Of a DNA stretch of 64,000 nucleotides, positions 51,003-59,085 are shown in pieces (the first letter of the stretch is position 1; each line of letters starts with the position of its first letter). The notes under the pieces were generated by a model. That model saw nothing but the letters and a program-made list of their open reading frames with translations. It was not told where the DNA came from and did not search any database. Made by a program: the position numbers and the translations under genes. The DNA is from Streptomyces sp. 846.5 (lineage in GTDB: Bacteria > Actinomycetota > Actinomycetes > Streptomycetales > Streptomycetaceae). The DNA is taken from positions 868,001-932,000 of the forward strand of contig NZ_SOBN01000001.1 of the NCBI RefSeq assembly GCF_004365705.1. Direction: 5' to 3'.

Positions 51003-51020
51003 CATGACGATTTCGTCATG
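51003..51020. promoter_or_regulatory. palindromic operator of the Uma2-XRE pair
   Basis: CATGACGA and TCGTCATG are perfect 8-base arms around TT, 12 bases before the ATG at 51033. It probably binds the XRE protein encoded second in the operon. Three possible upstream starts of the Uma2 gene overlap it and so are less likely. Confidence 0.6.
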
Positions 51021-51032
51021 TACGGTGGCTAT

Positions 51033-51617
51033 ATGGCGGCTGCTACCAAGCGAGAGATCTACCGACACCTGCGGGCGTTCGCTGCGCACTTCACGCCGCC
51101 GGCGCCCTTCAGTTCCCACGTCGAGATCAGCGACGGCCAGATCATCATGATGATGAGCCCCGCCGGTCGCCACGACCTCGCCGCCCTGCGTATCGAGCGT
51201 CAACTCCAACCGCAGTTGCCCGACGGCATCGTTGCCACGACCTCTGGGGACATCGAGGAGGCCGACCTGGGTCAGTTGCGTCGCCCCGATGTCCTGGTGC
51301 TGCCGGAGGCGGCCATGGACACCGACGACGCCATCAGTCCCCGCGCGCTTCTGGCGGCCATCGAGATCGTGTCACCGTCGAATCCGGAGAACGACTACGT
51401 GAGCAAGCTGCGCCACTATCCGCAGCTCGGCATCCCGCACTACTTGATCGTCGACCCGCGCGACGGCACCTGTGTGCACCACTGGGCCATCACGACCAAG
51501 GACGGCACCGCCGCCTACGACGCCCGTGTCCCCTACACTTTCGGCGACAAGGTCACCATCGGGGAGTGGGTCATCGACACCAGCGAGTTGCCCCGCTACG
51601 ACCAGGACCCGCGGTGA
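51033..51617 (+). CDS. Uma2-family restriction-endonuclease-like protein
   Basis: A 194-residue PD-(D/E)XK-fold protein of the Uma2 family. The core is ADLGQLRRPDVLVLPEAA (Asp), LLAAIEIVSPSNPENDYVSK (Glu and Lys) and LRHYPQLGIPHYLIVDPRDG. Uma2 proteins are abundant in streptomycetes and cyanobacteria, but their role is not settled; nuclease activity is presumed from the fold. ATG 51033 is chosen because a palindrome occupies the more upstream candidates at 50988 and 51000. The GTGA overlap couples it to the XRE gene. Confidence 0.88.
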   Translation: MAAATKREIYRHLRAFAAHFTPPAPFSSHVEISDGQIIMMMSPAGRHDLAALRIERQLQPQLPDGIVATTSGDIEEADLGQLRRPDVLVLPEAAMDTDDAISPRALLAAIEIVSPSNPENDYVSKLRHYPQLGIPHYLIVDPRDGTCVHHWAITTKDGTAAYDARVPYTFGDKVTIGEWVIDTSELPRYDQDPR

Positions 51618-51814
51618 CGGCCGCAGACCTGATCCGCGCCAGGCGCACCGCACTGGGCCTGTCGCAGGCGGAACTCGCCATCCGGGCCGGAACCGGCCAG
51701 GCCTTCGTCTCCCGGGTGGAGTCCGGCAAGACCACGCCCACCCTGCCCGTCCTGCAACGTCTCGCCACGGCACTCGACTGCGACCTGGTACTGGACCTCG
51801 CACCACGCCGGTGA
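51614..51814 (+). CDS. small XRE-family DNA-binding protein
   Basis: A 66-residue helix-turn-helix protein: RRTALGLSQAELAIRAGTGQ then AFVSRVESGKTTPTLPVLQR. The size fits the antitoxin-like halves of HigBA-type operons. GTG 51614 overlaps the Uma2 stop by four bases. It may autorepress at the 51003-51020 palindrome and might neutralise Uma2 if the pair is a toxin-antitoxin module; this is inferred. Confidence 0.88.
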   Translation: MTAADLIRARRTALGLSQAELAIRAGTGQAFVSRVESGKTTPTLPVLQRLATALDCDLVLDLAPRR

Positions 51815-51833
51815 CCGTACGCGCCGGGGGCGG

Positions 51834-52136
51834 TCAGGCGCCGGCTTCAACCTTGCCCGGGTCGTTGGGGTGGGACTCCAGGGGCGTGACCACGGCGGTC
51901 ATCCAGGGGTGGAGCGGAAGGCCGCCGAGTACCTTCTCGTGCAGTTCGGCCTCGTCGTTGGCGCGCCAGATGCCGAGGCTCCGCAGTTCGCCGACGGGAC
52001 GCCAGAGCCGGAACAGGTGCCCAGTGGCGGCCAGCTCCTTCGCGTGTACGGCTTCGGCGGCGCGGCGCCGGTCGACCTCGGCCTGGTCGGTTCCCTCGGG
52101 AATGGTGGTGGTCAGCTCGACCAGGAACTCCTGCAT
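51834..52136 (-). CDS. muconolactone delta-isomerase-like protein
   Basis: A 100-residue small protein of the muconolactone isomerase (CatC-like) ferredoxin-fold family: MQEFLVELTTTIPEGTD, RRRAAEAVHAKELA, LFRLWRPVGELRSLGIWRAN, and a terminal LPLHPWMTAVVTPLE. True CatC works in the beta-ketoadipate route from catechol. Here it is alone, without catA or catB, so it may have another small-lactone or Dabb-like function. GGGAGAGGG precedes ATG 52136. Confidence 0.85.
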   Translation of the reverse strand: MQEFLVELTTTIPEGTDQAEVDRRRAAEAVHAKELAATGHLFRLWRPVGELRSLGIWRANDEAELHEKVLGGLPLHPWMTAVVTPLESHPNDPGKVEAGA

Positions 52137-52334
52137 GGCCCTCTCCCTCTCTCTGTCGGGGCGCCCCGCCGTGGGGAGCCCACGGCTCCACTCTGCGCTT
52201 ACCGCCGGGGTCGCGCCACGACCGGCTTCCTCCCTCCTGGTAGGCCACGCCTCCCAGGCGGCGAGACACTGTGCATTGACAGCGACACTATGTATCGCAA
52301 AACTTGTCGCACCAAACCGTCTCCGGGAGGCCCC

Positions 52335-52769
52335 ATGCACCGCCCCCACGCACACGCCCCCAGCTCCGCTCATCTGCGCGCCGCCACGACTGCGCTGCGC
52401 TCGATCACCGGACTGCTGCCCGGCCGCGGGCGGCGCGGCCAGGGGGCGCCGGTCAGCTCCCATGCCCGCGTGCCCACCGAGCGCAGCGAGCGGTACGGGA
52501 AGCAGCTGTGCGACCACGCGGCCTGGAAGGCGTCCCGCGCGGAGTGGACCCCGCCGGACGGGGTGATCGAGTTCCCCGGCTCCACCGGCGTCTGCCGAGT
52601 CTCCGCGGAGTCCGACTGCCTCCGACTCTCCATCGAGGCGGCCACCCCCGCCGATCTGGCCCGGCTGCAGCAGATCATCGGCGGCAACATCGAACGCTTC
52701 GCCGCTCGCGAGGGCCTCACCGTGACCTGGGCCGACGGACCCGATCCCGCGTTCAAGAGTTTTATTTAA
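52335..52769 (+). CDS. DUF2218 domain protein
   Basis: A 144-residue protein. The last 95 residues are the DUF2218 domain: SHARVPTERSERYGKQLCDH, VIEFPGSTGVCRVSAESDCL and QQIIGGNIERFAAREGLTVT. The family is mostly found next to iron/siderophore or redox genes and has no proven activity. The first 45 residues are basic and poorly ordered, and a later start near the domain is possible. GGAGG before ATG 52335 supports the long form. Confidence 0.83.
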   Translation: MHRPHAHAPSSAHLRAATTALRSITGLLPGRGRRGQGAPVSSHARVPTERSERYGKQLCDHAAWKASRAEWTPPDGVIEFPGSTGVCRVSAESDCLRLSIEAATPADLARLQQIIGGNIERFAAREGLTVTWADGPDPAFKSFI

Positions 52770-52776
52770 GGTTGAG

Positions 52777-52792
52777 TTGAGAGCGCTTTCAA
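52777..52792. promoter_or_regulatory. LacI-type operator upstream of the GH64 gene
   Basis: TTGAGAGCGCTTTCAA is palindromic except for one pair and contains the central GAGCGCTT step typical of LacI-family sugar repressors such as CebR. It lies 44 bases upstream of ATG 52836. Confidence 0.6.
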
Positions 52793-52835
52793 GCGCAGGT
52801 TATTGACGAGGCGTGAAGCGAAGACAAGAGTGTCC

Positions 52836-54584
52836 ATGACACTGACTGATCATCCGTCACGACCGCCTGCGACCCCCACGCCTGGCTGTCCGGTCCCCCA
52901 GGAGCAAGCCGTGATCTCCCGCCGTAAACTGATCAGCGCCTCGATCGCAGCCGCGGCCGCGCCGGTCCTGCTCACCACCCTGCGACGCACCGCCTCGGCG
53001 AGCACGACCCCCACCCTCCCGGTCCAGTTGGCCAACAACACCTCCTCCGCCACGGTCTACGCCTACGTCCTGGGCCTGGACCTCAACCAGGGCAACAGCT
53101 GGGCCTTCCTGCAGGCCGACGGGAGCACGCTCTACCACCCGCCGTCCCCCTCCGCTCCGGGAGCGGCGCTCGGCGCCGACTGCGCGATCGCGCTGAACGC
53201 GCCCGGCTCGCCGGCCAAGACGATCTACGTTCCCCATCTGGCCAGCGGACGGATCTACTTCTCCATCGGCAGCAAGCTCACCTTCCTGGTCAACCCCGGC
53301 CCCGGCATCGCGATGCCGTCGGTGTCCAACCCCACCGACCCCAACATCGCCACGGCCTACAGCTTCTGCGAGTTCACCTACGACACCAACCAGTTGTACG
53401 CCAACATCAGCTATGTGGACTTCGCGTCCGTGCCCATCTCGTTCAACCTGCAGACGCCCCAGGGCAGTCAGACGGTGAACGGTCTGCCGGCCGGCGGGCT
53501 GGCGACGGTGGCCGCCGCCCTGCGCGCCCAGGCCGCCACGGACGGCAGCGACTGGGCCAAGCTCATCGTCACCGACTCCAGCGGGGCGGCGCTGCGCGTG
53601 CTCAGCCCCAACACCGCGATCACGGCCAACCCCTCGCTCTTCGGCGGCTACCTCGAGAGCTACATCGACCAGGTCTGGACGAAGTACCAGAGCACCGACC
53701 TGGTGATCGACACCCAGGCCTCCTGGGGCAGCACCACCGGACGCGTCAGCAACGGCGTGCTGAGCTTCCCCGGGGTCGGCAGCTTCGCCAAGCCCAGCAC
53801 CGCAGCCGTGTTCAACTGCAGCAGCGCCCCGTTCACCACCGGCAACGACGAGATGGGGAACCTCAGCGCCCGTCTCGCCGCCGCCCTCAACCGCACCACG
53901 CTGCTGGACAACGCCAACCAGCCTGACGGCGAGAACCCCTCGGCCTTCTACGCGCAGCCGCGGACCAACCACTACGCCCGCATCCTGCACCAGACCGCGA
54001 CCGACCACCTGGGTTACGCCTTCCCCTACGACGACGTCCACCCCGCCGGGGTCGACTTCGAGGGCAGGGTGCAGTCGTCCTCGCCGACCTCACTCACCAT
54101 CAGCGTCGGTGCGGCGCAGGGGGGTTCGACCAGCACGTCGGCCTCGGCCTCGCCGACCAGTGGCACCGGCACCGGAGCCTTCGGCACCATCCAGGCCGAG
54201 TCCTTCACCTCACAGTCCGGCACGGCGACCGAGACCTGCAGCGACACCGGAGGGGGCCAGGACGTCGGCTGGATCGCCAACGGGGACTGGCTGAGCTACG
54301 CCGGCATCGACTTCGGCAGCACCGGGGCCACCCAGTTCCAGGCCCGCGTGGCCTCCGGAGCCGCCGCCGGTGTCAGCGGCCTGGTCCAGGTCCGTCTCAA
54401 CAGCCCCACCGGCACGGTGCTGGGGAGCTTCTCCATCGCCGGCACGGGCGGCTGGCAGACCTGGCAGACCGTCCCCGCCGCGATCACCCGCACCACCGGG
54501 GTCCAGACCGTTTACCTCACCTTCGCCAGCGGGCAACCTGCCGACTTCGTGAACATCAACTGGTTCACGTTCAAGGCCAGTTAG
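52836..54584 (+). CDS. secreted GH64 beta-1,3-glucanase with CBM6
   Basis: A 582-residue enzyme that cleaves beta-1,3-glucan (laminaripentaose-producing type). A Tat-like signal with SRRKLIS (residues 28-34) precedes the GH64 thaumatin-like fold, about residues 65-420. The catalytic pair of this family is visible as the Glu in FCEFTYD and the Asp in YVDFASV, 15-17 residues apart. A Ser/Thr-rich linker (STSTSASASPTS) leads to a CBM6-type module (about 455-582) with GGGQDVGWIANGDWLSY. A LacI-type operator upstream suggests sugar induction. ATG 52836 is used; a GTG nearer the Tat motif is possible. Confidence 0.9.
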   Translation: MTLTDHPSRPPATPTPGCPVPQEQAVISRRKLISASIAAAAAPVLLTTLRRTASASTTPTLPVQLANNTSSATVYAYVLGLDLNQGNSWAFLQADGSTLYHPPSPSAPGAALGADCAIALNAPGSPAKTIYVPHLASGRIYFSIGSKLTFLVNPGPGIAMPSVSNPTDPNIATAYSFCEFTYDTNQLYANISYVDFASVPISFNLQTPQGSQTVNGLPAGGLATVAAALRAQAATDGSDWAKLIVTDSSGAALRVLSPNTAITANPSLFGGYLESYIDQVWTKYQSTDLVIDTQASWGSTTGRVSNGVLSFPGVGSFAKPSTAAVFNCSSAPFTTGNDEMGNLSARLAAALNRTTLLDNANQPDGENPSAFYAQPRTNHYARILHQTATDHLGYAFPYDDVHPAGVDFEGRVQSSSPTSLTISVGAAQGGSTSTSASASPTSGTGTGAFGTIQAESFTSQSGTATETCSDTGGGQDVGWIANGDWLSYAGIDFGSTGATQFQARVASGAAAGVSGLVQVRLNSPTGTVLGSFSIAGTGGWQTWQTVPAAITRTTGVQTVYLTFASGQPADFVNINWFTFKAS

Positions 54585-54605
54585 GAATACGGTCACTCAA
54601 CGCGT

Positions 54606-54633
54606 CGGCGGCGGGAGTCCGACCCCGCCGCCG
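54606..54633. terminator. hairpin between GH64 and pseudokinase genes
   Basis: Perfect 10-base arms CGGCGGCGGG and CCCGCCGCCG with an 8-base loop, 21 bases after the GH64 stop and facing the convergent gene. No U-run. Confidence 0.7.
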
Positions 54634-54766
54634 GCGTGCGTACGCATTCCCGGGGCCGGCACCGAAATCCCTCCGCGGGTGATTCCCGTTCCGGCGGAAG
54701 CACTCATCCGCCGCCGTCCCCCATTACCGTCCGCTTACGGAATATCGGCATTCCCTGTGAGGCATT

Positions 54767-56623
54767 TCACGACACCGACACGGTGACGCCGTCGAACCAG
54801 GCGGACCCGCCCTTGCTCAAACCCTGGTCGCCGAGCCGCAGTTGGAGGTCGGCCTGGACCGCGCCGGAGGGCCTGGCCAGGGTGATCGAGACCTGCTGCC
54901 AGTCGTGGCTGCCGCCGTTGGAGAACACGGCGTGGTCCGAGCCGATCTGGCGGCCCGCGGAGTCGTAGAACAGCAGGTCGATGCAGACCTTCTGCTGTGA
55001 CGGTCCCGCAGTCCTGATCCAGGCGGCGTAGGTGTGGGACCCGGGCTGTACGGCCATCTGCGAGGCCAGTCCGGCGAAGACGTACCCACCGGCGGCGGCC
55101 GTGAGCTTGAGGGAGCCGTCCCCGCTGTGCGAGACCGCGGGGTCCTGGGTCATGGTTCCACTCGCATAGGCGACCTCCTGCCAGGCGCCCGGCGGCGTGG
55201 TCGCGCTGGCGCTCGGACTGGCACTGTGACCGGGGCCGAGGCCGACACCAGCACCAGCACCAGCACCAGCACCAGCACCAGCACCCATGCTGGGACTGGG
55301 ACTTGGGCCTGACGTGTGGCTGGGGCTGGGGACGGGCGCCGCGAAGGCGGTTCCGATCGCCGAAGGGCGGGCGCCAGCGCCGCCCGCGACCGCCGAGGGG
55401 GCCGACCGCGTACCTCCCTTGGAGTTGACACCCGTCAGCGTGGCCGCGATCACCCCGGCGACCATCACCAGCAGGATTCCGACCTGCCACAGGCCACGGC
55501 GGCTTCGCAGCCGGGCCCGCCAGCCGGACTGTTGTGAGCGTTCACCTGACTCCTCAACTACCGAGCCGTTCGGGGTCGGTAGATACGCTGCGACCTGTGC
55601 GCCCATCGCCCGCACCGCCTCGCCGGCGCGCCCGCTGGGGCCCCGTTGGGCGCTCGCGTCGCCCACGCCGACCCGGCGGCCCGCTCCCCGCCGTCGGCTC
55701 CAACCGGACCGCACCATCTCGGTCAGCCCCGGGGGCGCCTGCCGGTTGTCCTCGACCAGGGCGACCAGCCGCTCGCGGCCGCGTTCGACCCACCCCGCGT
55801 CGAAGGCGCGGGACGTCACCTTGCCGAAGGCGGTGAGGAGGTCGGCTGCGGTCCGGCCCTCGCGCGCATCGGGATCGTTGGCCCGGTCCAGGACCGCCCG
55901 CAGCAGATCCGGGACGCCGTCCAGTGCCGCGGTTCCCGCGCTCGTCCTGGCCCTGCGGCCGGTCTGGCCCCCGGGGACGGACGGACCGGCCGGGGCGGAC
56001 TGACCGGCCTTTCCGGCCGGGAAGACGCACGCCGCGAAGAGGATGGCGACCGCGGCGAGGTCCGCCGCGATCGCCGTCTCCCGCTGTTCCGCCGCCGGCC
56101 CCGACTCGGGTGACGAACCGTCGGGCGAGCCGGTCCGCCGCACCAGTCCGACGTCGACCAGCACGCACACCCCGTCGGTGCCGACCAGCACCTGGTTGGG
56201 GTGCACGCTGCGGTGCGGCACCCCGCGTCCGTGCAGTGCGCTCAGCGCCGCGAGCACATCGGTGACCACGACCGAGGCGGTCTGCCAGTCGAAGCCGCGG
56301 GACCGCTGAGTCAGCAGCGTGGACAGCGGGACACCGTCGATGTGCCGACGGACCACAGCGATGATGCGACCCGTCGCCCCCACGACGTAGCGCTCCGGCG
56401 GTGCCACCCGGGGGTCGTCCAGGGCCGCCAACGCCGAGGTCTCGGCCGGGTACGCGCCCTGGAAGCCCGGGTCGGCGGCCAGCCCGACATCGAGGACGCG
56501 GAGCGACGAGAGCACACCGGACTCGTCGCGCAGCAGCTGTGTGGTGCCCGCATCGCGGTCGGATATCCACGTCCCGTTCCGGGCTTCGGGGCCGGAACGC
56601 CGTAACGCGTGTTGATGCGCCAT
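54767..56623 (-). CDS. membrane pseudokinase with extracellular carbohydrate-binding-like domain
   Basis: A 618-residue single-pass protein. Residues 20-290 follow the serine/threonine kinase fold, with ALSALHGRGVPHRSVHPNQV at the catalytic loop. The HRD Asp is Ser139, the Lys is His141 and the following Asn is Gln144; there is no Gly-rich loop, and DVG replaces DFG, so catalysis is very unlikely. One helix (about 374-396) leads to an outer Pro/Ser-rich tether with a Gly-Ala run at about 446-459. The last 125 residues (PAVSHSGDGSLKLTAAAGGY, QPGSHTYAAWIRTAG, QQVSITLARPSG) form a CBM4/9-like beta-sandwich. The start is ATG 56623, or 56650. Confidence 0.83.
   Translation of the reverse strand: MAHQHALRRSGPEARNGTWISDRDAGTTQLLRDESGVLSSLRVLDVGLAADPGFQGAYPAETSALAALDDPRVAPPERYVVGATGRIIAVVRRHIDGVPLSTLLTQRSRGFDWQTASVVVTDVLAALSALHGRGVPHRSVHPNQVLVGTDGVCVLVDVGLVRRTGSPDGSSPESGPAAEQRETAIAADLAAVAILFAACVFPAGKAGQSAPAGPSVPGGQTGRRARTSAGTAALDGVPDLLRAVLDRANDPDAREGRTAADLLTAFGKVTSRAFDAGWVERGRERLVALVEDNRQAPPGLTEMVRSGWSRRRGAGRRVGVGDASAQRGPSGRAGEAVRAMGAQVAAYLPTPNGSVVEESGERSQQSGWRARLRSRRGLWQVGILLVMVAGVIAATLTGVNSKGGTRSAPSAVAGGAGARPSAIGTAFAAPVPSPSHTSGPSPSPSMGAGAGAGAGAGAGVGLGPGHSASPSASATTPPGAWQEVAYASGTMTQDPAVSHSGDGSLKLTAAAGGYVFAGLASQMAVQPGSHTYAAWIRTAGPSQQKVCIDLLFYDSAGRQIGSDHAVFSNGGSHDWQQVSITLARPSGAVQADLQLRLGDQGLSKGGSAWFDGVTVSVS
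55246..55285. repeat. CACCAG hexanucleotide microsatellite
   Basis: About 6.7 uninterrupted copies of CACCAG (40 bases) encode the Gly-Ala run in the extracellular tether of the pseudokinase. Slippage would change linker length in steps of two residues without breaking the frame. Confidence 0.9.
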
Positions 56624-57182
56624 TCCACTGCTCACTTCGCGGCCTCCCACATGAATTGCTGCTCATCATCATGAACAGATTTGCTGCTGTCCAGTGCTCC
56701 GCTCTTGCGTGCGAGCCAACCAGGACCATTCCGAAGGCGCCGGGGTGTCGACACACCTGCCCACAGGTGAGCGATCTGCTCGGTAAATCACCGTCCGGGG
56801 GGCGAAGTTTTCCGGAAAACACACTCCCGAGGACGAATTGGGATCGCAATCCGCACCGCTGCCTAGACTCCTGCCGTCGGCGCCGGAGCAGACCTCCGCG
56901 ATCACCCGCCGGCCCGGCCCGGTGTCCCGCCCCGGGTCGAGCCGACCCGCTCAGCGCCAACTCTCTTATCAATTCCTAACGGAGACGCTGTGCCCCGTTC
57001 CGGCCGGATGACTCCCTCTATGCTCGGATCGGCCAGGTAGTCACCCATTGACCCTCCCGGCCCAGCTGCCTCAACCGGTCCCCACCGGTACCGGGCGGTT
57101 GATTCACTCCCAAGGTCAGCGGATGCCACCGGGCCAGCTTCCCCGGGCCGGCGGCATCCGCAGGACCGGCGAAGGAGGTTGC
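56624..57182. other. 559-base non-coding region between divergent pseudokinase and PucR-like genes
   Basis: No convincing gene is seen. The part nearest the kinase is relatively AT-rich (56655-56850), as expected for promoters, and contains TTGCTGCTCATCATCATGAA-like sequence. A minus-strand frame at 56902-57195 has weak codon bias and no ribosome site. The right part carries a long-armed hairpin just before the PucR-like gene. Confidence 0.6.
57119..57161 (+). promoter_or_regulatory. 5'-leader hairpin before the PucR-like gene
   Basis: GCGGATGCC (57119-57127) and GGCATCCGC (57153-57161) are perfect 9-base arms closing a 25-base loop, itself rich in CCGGG. The structure ends 11 bases before the AAGGAGG ribosome site of the gene at 57183, so it could be an attenuator or a translational control element. 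Confidence 0.5.
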
Positions 57183-58610
57183 ATGTCCACCGCAACGCAC
57201 TACAGTCCGGGCCTCACATCGCAGCGCGCCCCGTCAGCCCACCCGGCTCGGGCCGCCTCGATCGTCGGCCACCGCGACCGGGTCCCCGTGCCCCGGAGCA
57301 GCGGACCTCAGGGAGAGGCGCCCCGCACGGTGCCGCACGACGCGCCGTGGGTGGCCCTGCCACCGGGTTTCGCCAGGCTGATGCGGGGTGAGAACCCGCG
57401 ACTGGTGTCCGAGATAGTGGAGCAGATATGCCGTCAACTGCCGGAGTACGCCCAGCTGTTCGAGGAGGACTCCGGGGCGCTGCTGCGCCGGGCCACCAGC
57501 CGGGTACTGGACCACTTCGCCGAGCTGATCGCCGGCGACCAAAGTTCGAGCGCCGCCTCGGCCACCATCCACCGGGCGCTGGGACGCGGTGAGTCCCGGG
57601 CCGGCCGCAGTCTGGACCTGCTGCAGGCCGCCTACCGCCTCGGTGCACGCCTGGTCTGGCGCAGGTACGCCATGGTCGCGCGCCACACCGGGGTCTCCCA
57701 GGGCACGCTGGCGCTGCTCGCCGAGGTGATCTTCGCCTACACCGACCAGATCGTGATCGCCGCTGCCGCCGGCTACGCACAGGCGCAGACCGACGAGCCC
57801 GGCACCCAGCGCTTCCTCCGTCAGAAGCTGCTGCGGTCGCTGCTGGCGGGCGAACCCGCCTACCTGGTGGCCGAGGCCGCCCGGGCGGCGCGGTGGAAGC
57901 TGCCCACCGTGCTCTCCGCGGTCGTGCTGCTGCGGCCGGGGGGTTCCGACACCCCGGCCGAACGCACCGCCCTCGGCAGCGCCGGCGCGGCCCGGCTGCG
58001 GCACCGGCCGGACGTCCTGGCGCAGTTGGAGGGCCCGGAGGCCTTCCTTATCGTCCCGGAGCCGCACGCCCCGGGCGCCCGGGAGCAGCTGGCCGAGCTG
58101 CTCGGGGACCAGCCCGCGGTGGTCGGCCCCGCGGTGCCCTGGGCCAGCGCCGCCGAGTCGCTGCGCTGGGCCCGTACTGTCGCCGAGAGGCTGCCCGGCA
58201 CGGTCCTGGCCGACACCTCGGGTCCGACCTACTGCGACGAGAACCTGTCGGCGCTGCTGCTTCTCGGCGACCAGGCGCTGGTCGGGCTGGTCAGCGAGCG
58301 CTGCCTGGCTCCGCTCCGGGGGCTGACCCCCAACCGCCGCCGTCATCTGGAGGCGACCCTGCTGGCGTGGCTGGAGGCCAGCAGCGGCAGCGCTCCCGAG
58401 GTGGCGGTCAGCCTGGGTCTGCACCCGCAGACGGTGCGTCAGCGGATGCGCCGCCTGGAGAAGTTGTTCGGCGACGCTCTGACGGACCCGCAGTCCCGGT
58501 TCGAGATCGACCTGGCGCTCCGGGGACGCCTGCTGCAGGAGCGGGAGGCGGCGCGGACCGCAGGGCTGGCCGCGCCGGCGGACCGGGCCTTGCTCAGCCC
58601 GACGGGGTGA
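57183..58610 (+). CDS. PucR/CdaR-like helix-turn-helix regulator
   Basis: A 475-residue regulator. Residues 60-200 form the RsbRD-like N-terminal domain common in streptomycete PucR-like proteins (ENPRLVSEIVEQICRQLPEY, GRSLDLLQAAYRLGARLVWR). A GGDEF-related middle part follows, and the last 70 residues hold the HTH_30 domain (HLEATLLAWLEASSGSAPEV, then LGLHPQTVRQRMRRLEKLFG). Targets are unknown; similar proteins sit beside lipase and fatty-acid genes. A second member of this family is encoded at 61625. AAGGAGG precedes ATG 57183. Confidence 0.88.
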   Translation: MSTATHYSPGLTSQRAPSAHPARAASIVGHRDRVPVPRSSGPQGEAPRTVPHDAPWVALPPGFARLMRGENPRLVSEIVEQICRQLPEYAQLFEEDSGALLRRATSRVLDHFAELIAGDQSSSAASATIHRALGRGESRAGRSLDLLQAAYRLGARLVWRRYAMVARHTGVSQGTLALLAEVIFAYTDQIVIAAAAGYAQAQTDEPGTQRFLRQKLLRSLLAGEPAYLVAEAARAARWKLPTVLSAVVLLRPGGSDTPAERTALGSAGAARLRHRPDVLAQLEGPEAFLIVPEPHAPGAREQLAELLGDQPAVVGPAVPWASAAESLRWARTVAERLPGTVLADTSGPTYCDENLSALLLLGDQALVGLVSERCLAPLRGLTPNRRRHLEATLLAWLEASSGSAPEVAVSLGLHPQTVRQRMRRLEKLFGDALTDPQSRFEIDLALRGRLLQEREAARTAGLAAPADRALLSPTG

Positions 58611-58726
58611 GGCCGCCCGTGGTGAGCGGGTAGGCGTCGGCCTGCCCTGGGGTGAGGACGCCGCCGCCTGCCTGCTCCAGGCGGGCGGCGACGTTCTCGC
58701 TCTGCACCGGGCCGCCCGGCCCGCGG

Positions 58727-58882
58727 TCACTTCCGCCCGAAGATCCACCAGCCGCGGCGCTGCTCGGGCTCGCAGGAACAGCGCTGGGCGGCGGGAACGC
58801 CGCCCAGGACCTGGTCGACGTGGTTGCCACAGCCCGCATAGGTGTACTTGCCGCAGCGGGAGCAGCTGACGCGTCGGCACAT
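58727..58882 (-). CDS. 51-residue Cys-rich conserved small protein
   Basis: A short gene with a clear AGGAG five bases before its ATG at 58882. The product MCRRVSCSRCGKYTYAGCGN continues HVDQVLGGVPAAQRCSCEPE and ends WWIFGRK. Six cysteines (2, 7, 10, 18, 35 and 37) and a His suggest a small zinc ribbon. I recognise this type of tiny protein as widespread in actinomycetes, without known function. It lies antisense between two plus-strand genes, with over 110 bases of gap on each side. Confidence 0.82.
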   Translation of the reverse strand: MCRRVSCSRCGKYTYAGCGNHVDQVLGGVPAAQRCSCEPEQRRGWWIFGRK

Positions 58883-59085
58883 GGGGTCTCCTTCGTTCGG
58901 GTTCATGATGCGCGGTCCAGCATACCCCCAGGGGTAATTTGCACCCCTGACGGCCTCACCGGCACCCTGGATTTCCCGAACCGGACATCTTCCGGTGGTG
59001 GCCGCCCCGTCCGGCCGTACGGGAGAGTGGCTGCACCGGCTACCCTGGCCGGAGTGGACCAGACACCGTGCCGGAGGGAGCTCGC

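Noticed and set aside
51834-52136. Muconolactone-isomerase gene as part of the aryl-CoA locus
   Set aside because: It lies nearly 30 kb away with unrelated neighbours and no shared operator motif.
56902-57195. 97-codon minus-strand frame in the 559-base gap
   Set aside because: Weak codon bias, no ribosome site, and it covers the hairpin and start region of the PucR-like gene.
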